Position numbers and translations under genes: made by a program | Source: Pezizomycotina sp. ARF18 | Lineage: Eukaryota; Ascomycota | Direction of reading: 5' to 3' | DNA length: 42,664 bases | Assembly: GCA_002224055.1 (NCBI GenBank) | Contig: AZLU01000300.1 | Location: 1-42,664 of the forward strand | In this document: positions 11,632 through 21,675 of the stretch, one piece after another | Layout of the letters: each line of letters starts with the position of its first letter | Position numbering within the stretch: the stretch's first letter is position 1 | Notes under the pieces: generated by a model | Seen by the model: the letters and a program-made list of their open reading frames with translations, nothing else | Databases searched by the model: none | Told to the model about the DNA's origin: nothing

Positions 11632-12775
11632 TCATGGAAAATATTTACTTTTAGTTACTGTCGAGGTTGTCCCTAGGATGTCGAAGTAGGGTTCATCATC
11701 CCAATCGTCGTCGCTATCAGCTGTATTGGCCAAATTCTTTATCGAGGAGTTTACGTTCGTAGACTCCGTTGTTTTCGCCCTTTGAAATACACCTGGTAGC
11801 GGTAGGGCATGTGCGAGTAAGTAAGGAAAGTGGTTTGAAAATCTAATATCTTATGTATCGACTTACCTAAGTTCAAGAGGTGCCTTTCAAGCAAGGAGGT
11901 CTGAAAGGAATCCGTGTTCCCCAAGTTCCTCAAAGCCCACCATCCTCCCGACGGATTTGCCGTCTATAAATGATATGACGCAGGGCAGGAACCTGTACGG
12001 TTCAACTTTTCGACAAGGAAAGGCATTTTTCGACATTGCTTAGCTATTAATGTGTCGAAATGCTTCCTAGCAAGAACCTATGCCATATCGTGAAAAAAAT
12101 TTTTGTTTATTATTCATGCCATTTTTTATACGGATAATGGGTCTATTATAGGCTCGTAAGTTGGAAATAATAGTGGGGTATCATTCTTTCTTAGCTTACC
12201 TCAAGGTGGTTGTCCATTATTTGACACCTTCGAAAGTCGGGGTGGAAGAAATGTATTATGGAATATTTTGTTTGTCTGTATTGAAGATAAAGCAGTTAGA
12301 GGGTATATACTTTCTATAACCCCCTCCAATTGTGTATATATCGTAAAGTGGTATTTCGTTGGGGCTTTATACAGACGTAGTGAGGGTCATAAGTGCTTTT
12401 CATCCGAGTATTCCGTATAGACACCTTGGTTCAGCTCTTTCATTTGCCGCTCTCTTGCAAACCTGCTCAGAAAATATCAGATGATGTTTACATTCACTTC
12501 CTTATTAAAAGCTTGTAAGAGAAATACAGTATATATCATAAATAAAATATGTAGGAAAGAAAAAGGAACGACTCGGGAGGAACTGGGGCTCTAACGAAAC
12601 TCGTCATGAAGCTGCTGCATCCTCCTCTCCCTCAAGCCGTCGAGTGCTCCATCGTCGTCTCTCTCAGTTCGTCGAAAAGTGCGTCGTCGTCATCTTCGTC
12701 ACTGTCTTTTTTTCAGACCCTTATCTGTTCGCCTATCGATGATCGCGGCAACTTTCGCATCCACAGTGGTGCCAT
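11632..12775 (-). CDS. PLP1: phosducin-like protein, Plp1/TXNDC9 type
   Basis: This is a thioredoxin-fold protein that works with the CCT chaperonin in tubulin and actin folding (family knowledge). The start is the ATG at 12773-12775, then VDAKVAAIIDRRTDKGLKK and acidic SDEDDDDALFDELRE. Next come FARERQMKELNQGVYTEYSDEK, HFFHPDFRRCQIMDNHLE (the exon ending at 12200, GTAAGC donor) and ARKHFDTLIAK in exon 11867-12077. The same exon carries PFLVEKL, then the FLPCV(I)SFIDGK equivalent, VGFEELGNTDSFQTSLLERH and LLNLG. The last exon, 11632-11792, ends in an acidic tail containing SDDDWDDEPYFD; the stop is at 11632-11634. The order and spacing fit TXNDC9/Plp1 rather than G-beta-binding phosducins. 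Frame breaks occur in the first, second and fourth exons. It is divergent from the GDP-mannose transporter gene. Confidence 0.9.
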
Positions 12776-14117
12776 GACCAGGTTGCCTCGTCGTCTCATC
12801 TCGCATTGTCGCTATATATCTATCTATATTCAGTTCGGGCCGTCGTTAGTTAGACCTAAATATATTAATAGGTCCTTTTTTTTTAAATTTTTGAAGGAAC
12901 GCTGTAAATACGAGAATATTATTATTATATTTGTACCGCTGAGAGAAATAGCGTGTACATAAAATATAGCTGGGAACTCGCGAGGTAAATCGATACTCGT
13001 ATTATTGCCCTCCAGTCACGAGTGTCCCGCTTAAAGAATGGACGTTTAGAAAGCGATATATGGCGCTCCTTTGAAAATAATAAATAAATACATACTCCGC
13101 ACCTTTTCGGCCGTTTCAGAATTTGTAAGGCTGTTTTAACTCCCCCTAGCAGGTGGTGAAAAAATTAGGAAACGACTCTTTTTATCTCAGAATAATATTG
13201 CCAATATTTGTTTGCGATTATATGAAAAGCTTCCACGACGTCAGTTCGATAGATACATGCTTCAATAAGTATAGATCTTCGAGGCTTTTCAACATAGAGC
13301 CTTTGATTTGGTATTTATCTATATATAAATGCTCCGGTGGCAATGGAGGAGTAGCTCACTGAGCCCTCTCCCTCTTTCTAGCTGCAAATTTTCGTTCTCG
13401 GTTTTTGCTTTTAAGAGCTCCGGTGTTCCGTAACCTATCAAGTTTTCTAGAAGAATTTTAATTTTAAATTTTTTTTTTTTTTTTTTTAATCTGGTTACGC
13501 AGTCAAAAAAAGTGCGGCGAAAAAATTCCCCTTTCCTTCTCCGCCCCTTGAATATATATACTCAGCAGTAAGTTATTCTTATTTAATTATAGAACTGCAG
13601 AGTTAGAGATTAAGGTATTTTACACGTTTATTTTGGTTATTTCTTTTATAATTATTACCGCAATCTCCTTTTTTCTTTTTCTCTTTCGCACTTGCAAGTT
13701 GTAACCTCGTCCGCCCTTTTTCCTTTTCCCTTTTCCCTTCTCTTCAAGTGGAAGTCCTCAAGTGGAGACGTCTGCTTTATATCATTTTGATTTGGAGATA
13801 AAAAAAAATAAAAATAAAATAAAATAAAATAAATAAATAAATAATCAGGTCTACTTGCACTAGTGCTATCCTCCGTTTATAATTTTCCTTCTCTCGCTCC
13901 TTTCTATTTTTATTTTTTTATTTTTTTTTCTTCTCCCTCCTCTTTCGTTACCCATTCTCTCACTCGTTTAATAACCTCCTTTTACTCTATCCTTCTCAAC
14001 GCCCAGTCTTCTCGCACGCCTGTTAGACGGCGCCAGGCTTATTTCTCCTCGATAGACGCCTTCTATTCGGAACCTCCATCTACCAGTCTTCTCAACAAGA
14101 ATAAATAAAACCCAAAA
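12776..14117. promoter_or_regulatory. divergent intergenic region with CT-rich leader before the GDP-mannose transporter
   Basis: These 1.34 kb hold both promoters. T and CT tracts dominate (13468-13488, 13660-13745, 13878-13975), and an A/AAAT-rich stretch lies at 13800-13845. Long pyrimidine stretches just before the start codon are typical of strong fungal promoters and 5' leaders. No convincing coding exon was found; the 69-codon frame at 13153 has no protein-like features. Confidence 0.45.
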
Positions 14118-15841
14118 ATGTCTGGCGAAAAGGAAAAGCTTGACGACTTCAAGGTCGATGTTCCCCCTATGTCGCCGCCTCCGAGGGCCCCTAGCTCCTC
14201 TGCGCCCGTCGCCTCGAGGCCCGGCTTCACGCATTCCGCTGCGTTCCCTATCTTGAGTTACTGCGGAGCTTCCATCCTGATGACCCTTACCAACAAATAT
14301 GTTCTATCGGCATACCACTTCAACCTCAATTTCTTCCTACTCTGCGTTCAGGTGCGTTCCTTACATGCATATATACATATGTATTATATGTCGACAAGAT
14401 TAAAGAAAGGACAGAATATCAGAATTTTAAGATATACCCATTGATTTATTGGTTTAGTGCTAACGTCCTTGTCTCACATTCCTAGTCTGTCGTCTGTATT
14501 GTCACGATAGAAGGGTGCAAGCGAGCAGGCCTTATTACTTATCGGGACTTCAAACGGATGAAGCTAGAAAATGTAAAATTTCCAACACCTAATGGTATAG
14601 GTTATTAAAGGACTTCACAATTCGGATGTAGCTGACACGCCATTGCATATTAGGGTTGCCCATATCTTTCTGCTCATTGTCATGATTTACACTGGTTCAA
14701 AAGCGTAAGTACCATATAAACAAGCCATACATATATGCCTAGGTTTCGGCACGATATGACTAGAATATATTGAGACGCCAACGTATTTTTTTTCTATTTA
14801 GGCTGCAATATCTGTCGATTCCGGTTTATACCATCTTCAAAATATAACGATCATTCTGATTGCGTACGGTGAAGTTCTATGGTTCGGAGGCTCTGTTACG
14901 GGGATGGCGCTCTTTCTTTCGGTCTGATGGTCTTGTCCTCCGTCATTGCTGCTTGGGCCGATATCCGTCACGCGGTCGAGAGCTACGGCCATAGCTCTAC
15001 CGATGCCGCCGTAGCAATTTCGACTCTTAACGCCGGCTACTTTTGGATGTTGACCAACTGTCTTGCGTGCGCTGGCTACGTACTTGGAATGAGGAAGAGG
15101 ATCAAGGTCACCCATTTCAAGGACTTCGATAGTGAGTTTGCTCCTCAAACTAGAAGACGTTGCACGGTCCTACGTCAAGATCTTTCGTTTTCTAAGACTA
15201 ACTTTACTCTCTCTTTTTTTCTTTTTGCTAGCCATGTTCTACAATAATCTGCTCAGCATTCCGATGCTCGTGATCTGCACGCTCTTATTCGAGGACTGGA
15301 GTTCTGCCAATGTCGAGCGTAACTTTCCCAAAGAAGCCAAGACGAACTTGATCACCGCCATGGTCTTTTCCGGTCTCTCCTCGGTGTTCATCAGTTACAC
15401 GTCGGCGTGGTGCGTCCGAACAACGTCGTCGACCACATATAGGTATTCAAGTCTCGCTCTTCGTCCCTTTTTCTTTTTGTTGAAATTATCGGAATAACAC
15501 TAACACCTGTATGTTTTCGGCTGCAGTATGGTTGGAGCTCTTAATAAATTGCCTGTTGCCCTCTCGGGCCTCATTTTCTTCACGCTCCTGTCACGTTCTT
15601 TTCGGTTACAGTAAGTCCTTCAGGAAACTTAAGACGAGAGCTTTCTTTCTGTCTCTATATATTGGCTCCTGTTGAGTCTGGAAATGTTCTAATATATCTA
15701 TCGCTTGTAGGCAATCGCTCTCGGCTTTGTTTCTGGAGTCGTATACACGGTGGCAAAGGTCAACCAGTCGGCTGATAAGGCAAGCTGCCTACTACGAGTG
15801 CTAGCAGTGCTAGCATGCGCGACGGCTTGAGGAAAAACTGA
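14118..15841 (+). CDS. VRG4: Golgi GDP-mannose transporter
   Basis: This nucleotide-sugar transporter exchanges cytosolic GDP-mannose for GMP in the Golgi and so feeds mannosylation of proteins and wall polymers. Seven exons were mapped: 14118-14351, 14486-14572, 14654-14704, 14802-15131, 15232-15442, 15527-15610 and 15711-15841. The N-terminus is cytosolic and proline-rich ([12 protein letters not shown]). Membrane helices follow ([30 protein letters not shown]). Later exons have [49 protein letters not shown] and [20 protein letters not shown]. Exon 6 has the substrate-binding GALNK motif in [17 protein letters not shown]. The last exon, after one lost base near 15780, ends SMRDGLRKN and TGA at 15839-15841. 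About ten helices are expected, as in the family. Confidence 0.94.
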
Positions 15842-17106
15842 AGGATGTTCCGTTGATGCGATTATTTGAATTGCAGAGAGCGTGTGAGCAAACCTGGTGC
15901 GCACGGATATATATAGCTTCGAGTTGACAAATAATAATTATTCATACGCTTAAAGGATTATGCAAATAAACTCCGAAAAAAAAAAAAAGGATAGCATTCT
16001 GGTTTACAGCCCAGCCTTTATGCTCACGACATCGTGATGGAGTTTTCTCGATAAAAAGACGGCGTTTCTTTGGTCACCTTACAGCAAATATGAAAGCAGG
16101 CCTAGCTGTTCATAGGCTATACGCTTTATAGTCCGGTACCTTTCATTCTTCACGACGTTGTTCTGCTTGCTCTGCTTTTTAACATATTCAATCTTAATTT
16201 TCCTATTCATCTTTTTATTAATTGTTTTCCTTATCATTCCACCTTTCTTTCTTTCTTTTTTTGCTTTCCTTTTGTAACTTATATCTTATTTATACTTATT
16301 TTTATTTTATTTTTTTGGGATCCCATTGCTTTCGCAACTTGTTTTATAGACGTAGATATCGGAAAGAAAGGGAAATAATATCAAATATTTAGAATTGACT
16401 GTTCACGGGTCAACAACTATTGTTAACTCTCATTTAGAATAAATAATAGGAGCATATTCTTTCTTCCAAAAAAAAATAAAAATAAAAATAAAAATAAATC
16501 GGATAAAATAAAATAAACAGATGGGTTGATTATTATATTAGAACCTAGCAGATTTACTAGTAGTGTGTCTTGCCTGAAACTCCGTATATACAGCTGATTT
16601 GTAGCTACACTTATACTTAACGGGATCACCGAAAAGTCTAGCAATGAAAAGGATTATTGAACTCGATCCTAGATAAAAAAAAAAAAAAAAAAAAAGTGGT
16701 TTATAGATCTACGCATTTTCCTTCAGCTTTCGAGACGTGGAAAAAAAGAGCACAACAAGGGGGCACAGCTGCTCAGGAGAATAAATAAACAAGTAAATGA
16801 TTCCCTTTTCATGAACGATAGCTTAACAAGGAGCGCAGATGATAAGGACAAGGACTCAAGGCTAAGTAGATCTGTTATTGATTCCGAGCGAGAATTAGGA
16901 AAATTGCTTGAGCTACTGGTAGGGGACGTATCCAATAGTTGGGGGGGACCCTTTTTTCTAACGAAAAAAAAAAAAAGGTTACCACGCTGCTTCTCTTTTT
17001 TCTTTCCACCTCCTTTTTCAATTTTATTTTTTTTCTTTCCCTTTCTTTCCTCCCCCTGCTCCGTTCAAATTGGACAATTAATATCCACCGCAACTGTCAC
17101 CGCAAA

Positions 17107-17138
17107 AAGACTATTATTATTATTATAATAATAGTCTT
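17107..17138. repeat. near-perfect inverted repeat (hairpin) followed by an AT run
   Basis: AAGACTATTATT at 17107-17118 pairs with AATAATAGTCTT at 17127-17138, leaving an AT-only loop that can also pair. An (AT)10 microsatellite follows at 17139-17158. It lies about 400 bases upstream of the Knr4 start codon. Confidence 0.8.
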
Positions 17139-17158
17139 ATATATATATATATATATAT
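17139..17158. repeat. (AT)10 microsatellite
   Basis: Ten perfect AT units directly abut the inverted repeat on its 3' side. Confidence 0.9.
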
Positions 17159-17532
17159 TTTTCTTCTATATTTCCCTACAAGTTACTTACCTAACTCAAT
17201 AACAACAAGAAAAAAGAAAAGAAAAAAGGAGTTCACCAACGAGAACAACCAATAAACGTCTAAAAACGAATTTATCGTTGCCCAACTTTCTAACGCTCCT
17301 TTCCCTTCTTTTTCTTTCTTTTTTCCTTTTCTTCTCCTTCTTCTCCTCTTCTTCTCCTTCTCCTTCGTCTTTCATTCCTTCCAGCTGATTCCTTTTTTTA
17401 CATCTATAATATATTTTGCAAGCAGCAACTCGTATCTCTCTCTATTCTTGGGCTTTTTTGCACCGGAACTAAGCTTGGGGTTGAGACCCTACTTATATAT
17501 CACCTGTGCTTCTAATCATTAACGGCAGCAAC

Positions 17533-19575
17533 ATGACATCGTACGTTACTACTTGTTTTCATTCCTCTCTTTCTATCATTTTTTTCCCCTGGCTACATTC
17601 CCAGTTAGAGAGGCAATGCAGAGTTGCAGAATTTATTAAAGGGGAAGAGGGCCAAAGAATATTTAAATACTTTGAGAAAAAAAAGAAAGAAAGAAAGAAA
17701 GACAGAAATCGAGAGAGGAAAAGCGTATCTGCTTTTTCAGAATAGATTTCTGCGAGGCCGATCTAAAGCCCGTGAATTGAATCCGAACACCCATTTAAAG
17801 AAAGCCGTTTAACGCTGATTTTTGCCTCTATCTCTGAGAGAAACGTTTCATAGCTGTTTGTGAGATGACTTGAGCGCGTCACAAAACCTTTTATTTTATC
17901 TATTTTTTTTTTTTGGGATCCTGAACGAGTTAACATGGACTAACAAGGAAACATTTTTCAGACCATGGACGGCGGCCGTCAAGTCGTTCTGGCATACCAT
18001 GACCTCAGACGATAGGCATGCGAACCACGACTCCTCGTATCGTTCGATCAGCAATTCTCACCGCATGTCAGGTGTGGGGACGGAACCCAAGCCTCCAATC
18101 GGTATCGGCAGACAACCATTCGCCGTATTCTGACGAGCCCCCCAAACTCTGCCTCTCGCGCGTCGACTTTTCCCGGAACATCGGCCTACAGCCCCGTTCA
18201 TCTATAGGCGGAGGTGCGGCTACTCCTACCTCTCCTTACACTCCAGGCATGCGTTCCAATGCCGCTGCGCAATCGATGGACGGCGCCCCTGCCGATATTC
18301 CGCTCCGGGATTTTCGTCGGACGGCAGTCCGCCAGCGCCGCCAGTTTCACACTCTTGGAAGAGGATAGACCGTTGGGCGGAGGATAACTACCCTGAGCTA
18401 CTGGACCAGATGTGCGAGGTGCTACCGTGAACGATATTAATGAACTCGAAAACGATCTGGATTGCTCGCTGCCGTTAGATGTCCGGGAGTCATTACAGTT
18501 ACACGACGGACAGGAACGTGGTGGAACGCCTACCGGTATAATTTTCAGCGCGATGCTCATGGACTGCGAAGAGATTCTGGATGAATGGAGACATGGCAGA
18601 AAGTGCTCGCACAATTTCTCTCCGAAAACCGCCCGCGGCCGCCGCCACCACCCCCTACCAAAGATGACCAGCAACAACCGCGTCCACGTGGTAGGCCCGC
18701 GCCAACATCATTAAATAGGGCAAATCTGCAGGCGCGACAGGATTCTCAGCCGGACGGTGCAGTTCGAAAGTTTGTACTGCCATCCCGGTTGGATTCCGCT
18801 CGTCAGGGACTGGGGCGGCAACAATATTGGCATCGACTTGCACCGGGGCCTACTGGACGTGGGGCCAGGTCATCATGTTCGGCAGAGACTTTGACTGTAA
18901 ATACGTCATCGCGCACTCTTGGGCTCATTTCTTGCAAATGTGGCGGACGACCTTGAGTCGAGCATTGGTACGTCGATGAGGACACCGGCGATCTGAGACT
19001 GAAGGAACTGCGCACGACCAAGGTCGAACCATCATACTTGGATATAATGAGGATGAGGGTCAGATAAAAGTACGGCAGACGTCCGCCCCGCGGAATGAAA
19101 CCGGCACCTCCCCTTTCGGCCGCCCCTGGAGCAAACAACCGTCTCGGCCCGGTAGTGCCTCGCCGAATTCACCATGCTGCGGCTTTCACCAATTCCCAAC
19201 AAACCTACTGTTGAAAACGGTGAAGGTTCATCGTCCGGGACGGAGCTGCGCCTTCTAGTGACAGTGACCGTGCCCAGTCAGCCGGGACTCAGTCTCCTAT
19301 CCATGCGCCGACCGCCAAGCGTCCATTAGCAAAGGTGCTTGAAGAGACGCCGCCGTTCGCCATCAAGCGACCAAACTCCAACCTCCGTCGTTACCCCGGC
19401 GAGGAGCAGCATGCAGTCGAGCAGGGACGAGAATTCGGCGACACCTGCATCTACCGTCAACGAGCAAACTATTTCTCCGAAGGCCAAATCGAAGACCAGC
19501 ACTCCTGCGAAGGACCTCTCTGGTCTCGACACGACACTGGAGGATATATCCTTGCACGACAAAGACGATAAATAA
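17533..19575 (+). CDS. KNR4: Knr4/Smi1 (GS-1) cell wall synthesis regulator
   Basis: Knr4 is a largely disordered hub protein with a central SUKH domain that links the cell-integrity MAP kinase pathway to beta-glucan and chitin synthesis. The first coding exon is only eight bases (17533-17540, ATGACATC); a GTACGT donor opens a 421-nt intron ending TTTTTCAG at 17961. The joined start reads MTSPWTAAVKSFWHTMTSDD in exact phase. The core follows in several frames: GATVNDINELENDLDCSLPL, DVRESLQLHDGQERGGTPTG, IIFSAMLMDCEEILDEWRH, IPLVRDWGGNNIGIDLAPGP, GQVIMFGRDFDCKYVIAHSW. The tail is long, rich in P, S and T, and ends LDTTLEDISLHDKDDK with TAA at 19573-19575. At least seven one-base breaks interrupt the frame. 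The product would be about 500 residues, normal for the family. Confidence 0.93.
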
Positions 19576-20492
19576 ATACTTGAAAGCCAGAAGTTGTCTC
19601 TTATCCAATTTGACGCATGTGTACGCTTGCATCCGTTGGGTTTTCCTCTTTAGTTTTTCTTCTTTTCCCCCTTAGTATCTATCTAATGTCTTCGATTGTT
19701 TTTCATATTGTGAAAATTGGTTTTTTTTTTATAAGCCCTAAACATCTGCTTCGGTTTTAATTCCTCAAGTGGAATCCAAATAAATCGTGTATAGCAATTT
19801 TTTTTCATGAGCTAGACCTAGAACCGCAACGAGATGTTAACTGTTTGTGCTTTATTTGCCTTTTTTTTCTCCTCGCAACTTTAGGCAATTTGAAAACTCT
19901 TAGTTTTTCCCCATTTTGTTGTACCTTGTCGCTTTATCATAGCCCCCGAATTCCTCAATTTCTCGTGAGAATGTAACTGAATACAAACATCTCACGGCAG
20001 CAGTATGTCTCTACAAGCAATCCCTTTCTCTTTCTTTAATTCCTGGTACATGTATATCTTATTTACACCAAGTACGAAAATCAGTCTTATACCCCCAAGT
20101 TTTCCTCGGACCTCTTGCTCTCGACTCCCTTTCCATGGAGTCTTATATGACAGCTTTTAGTACTGGCTGGTATCCGATTCTGCAGAATAAAAATTTCTTC
20201 GAATGCTTATTTCTTCGACGTATAGTGTTTTCTGTAGTATGTTCTTCTTTGTTCTTTCTCTCTCTTTATTTGATTTTTTTTACTTCTCTTCTAGTGACGT
20301 ATTCTGAAGTTCAATATAGCTCTTTGTTTTTAATATTTATAAACTAAACCCCACTTGTATTCATAGTTCTATTGGAAAAATATTTTACTTACTATCTTCA
20401 TGTTACGTCTTGGTCCCCGTTCCCGTGTAACATTACATTACCAATAGAAAAGATATACCATCTGCTTCGTTTGAACAAAACGTGTTTTTCTC

Positions 20493-20524
<32 letters not shown>

Positions 20525-20941
20525 CTTAACTACTTGGCCTTTTAATCACTTCACTTTCACATAGCATTTACGCTGCAGGCACAACTCTCCGATGATGCTT
20601 TTGTTCTTTTCAGTTTTGCAATGAATTCATGAAACGGATGCATCGCAGGCGATTGGTCAAACGTAACAAGTGCTTAATGATTCAATGCTAACATTGTATT
20701 TCGTTGTGCTCCATACACGCGCGCTCGTACTAGAGTTTTGCCTTACCTTTCTTGCTTTCTTTTTCAAAAAAAAAAAGTGTTCGATTTTTTAGGTAGATCA
20801 TACACTGTTGTTAAAAAGCAGCTATAAGCAGCTATATTAGATACTACCAGTACACCAAAGCAAATGCATTACTGTACCAAATTACTGAAAGAAACGCCGA
20901 ATCACTGCTCAACCCAACAATGCCAGGATGTAGGGAAAAGG
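19576..20941. other. convergent intergenic region 3' of Knr4
   Basis: This region is T-rich 3' flanking sequence with a 29-base A run at 20493-20521. A short tandem duplication (AGCAGCTATA twice, about 20817-20838) lies near its end. No gene was seen. Confidence 0.5.
20493..20521. repeat. 29-base A run
   Basis: This is one of the longest homopolymers in the window, in the intergenic region between Knr4 and the MITE. Confidence 0.9.
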
Positions 20942-20950
20942 CATCCTGAT
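20942..20950. repeat. target-site duplication, left copy
   Basis: CATCCTGAT directly precedes the inverted-repeat element and recurs exactly at 21374-21382, directly after it. Confidence 0.85.
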
Positions 20951-21373
20951 TAGTCCTCCTTAGCCCGCAAATTTATTTGCCCCGGAGCTTGCGGAGGGTC
21001 TGGTCTAGTAATTTTTCTTTTACTATAAACTTTTCAAAAAGTGAAAATGAAGAATTTGCAGCTATCGAGTCGTGAAGTGCGAATTTTACCACCAGTTTAC
21101 TAGTAAAAATTTCGCAAATTTCAATTACTTAGCAATTTATAAGTAATTATTATTAATTTAGCGAAATTTTTTACAGTTGACGTTAAAAAAATGCAAATTT
21201 TTGCACCTAATTTTCACCTATTTTATATGTAATTTTACAAAATTCACACCTAATTCTCAATTTTGAAAAAATTTTCCACTTTTTAAAAGTTTCTAGTAAA
21301 AAAATTATAGGTCAGACCCTCCGGAAGCTCCGGGGCAAATAAATTTGCGGGCCAAGGAGGGTCTACGAGACTA
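20951..21373. mobile_element. non-autonomous Mutator-like MITE (foldback element)
   Basis: This is a 423-bp element with no coding capacity. Its ends are long terminal inverted repeats: TAGTC, then CTCCTTAGCCCGCAAATTTA on the left; the right end, read backwards, gives TAGTC, nine extra bases, then CTCCTTGGCCCGCAAATTTA. Matching continues inward through GCCCCGGAGCTT and GGAGGGTCTG to AAACTTTT..AAAAGTG, about 100 bp in all. The interior is AT-rich. It is flanked by a perfect 9-bp duplication. Long inverted ends plus a 9-bp duplication are the hallmark of Mutator-like (MULE) elements (family knowledge). It sits between the 3' ends of Knr4 and the Mg2+ transporter. A hAT origin is less likely because hAT makes 8-bp duplications. 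Confidence 0.8.
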
Positions 21374-21382
21374 CATCCTGAT
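21374..21382. repeat. target-site duplication, right copy
   Basis: CATCCTGAT is identical to 20942-20950. Flanking bases differ beyond these nine, so nine is the full length. Confidence 0.85.
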
Positions 21383-21538
21383 ATTATGATATGAGGTCAA
21401 AAAGGAAAAAAAAAAAAAAAAAATAAATGGTTTTTTTATTATTATGCGAAATACTCCATCTGAAATTACGGTGCCGTAGGACTCCGTTCCATTCTCCGTT
21501 GACCATTCCCCTCTTCTATTTTAATAAATAATACAGTC

Positions 21539-21566
21539 TTTTTTTTTTTTTTTTTTTTTTTTTTTT
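21539..21566. repeat. 28-base T run
   Basis: This homopolymer lies between the MITE and the 3' end of the Mg2+ transporter gene. The interval 21383-21675 otherwise holds only AT-rich 3' flanking sequence. Confidence 0.9.
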
Positions 21567-21675
21567 GGGTACCTTAAAGTAGTCTCTAGCTATACATGTA
21601 TATGTTCTTTCTATAATATATATAAAATTGAAGAGGCAGACTTTCAGATAACAGCTGAAAGATGGCTATAATTTA

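Larger units (their letters stand above)
15842..17532. other. intergenic between the GDP-mannose transporter and Knr4
   Basis: These 1.7 kb between two plus-strand genes are AT-rich with many homopolymers. The frame at 16811-16935 (containing SERELGKLLELLVGD) is the only mildly protein-like piece; no splice context or family was found. An inverted repeat (17107-17138), an AT microsatellite and a CT-rich leader (17296-17400) precede Knr4. Confidence 0.4.

Noticed and set aside
16811-17128. 105-codon plus-strand frame upstream of Knr4
   Set aside because: Only the first 40 codons look like protein; the rest is F- and L-rich readthrough of T tracts, and there is no splice or homology support.
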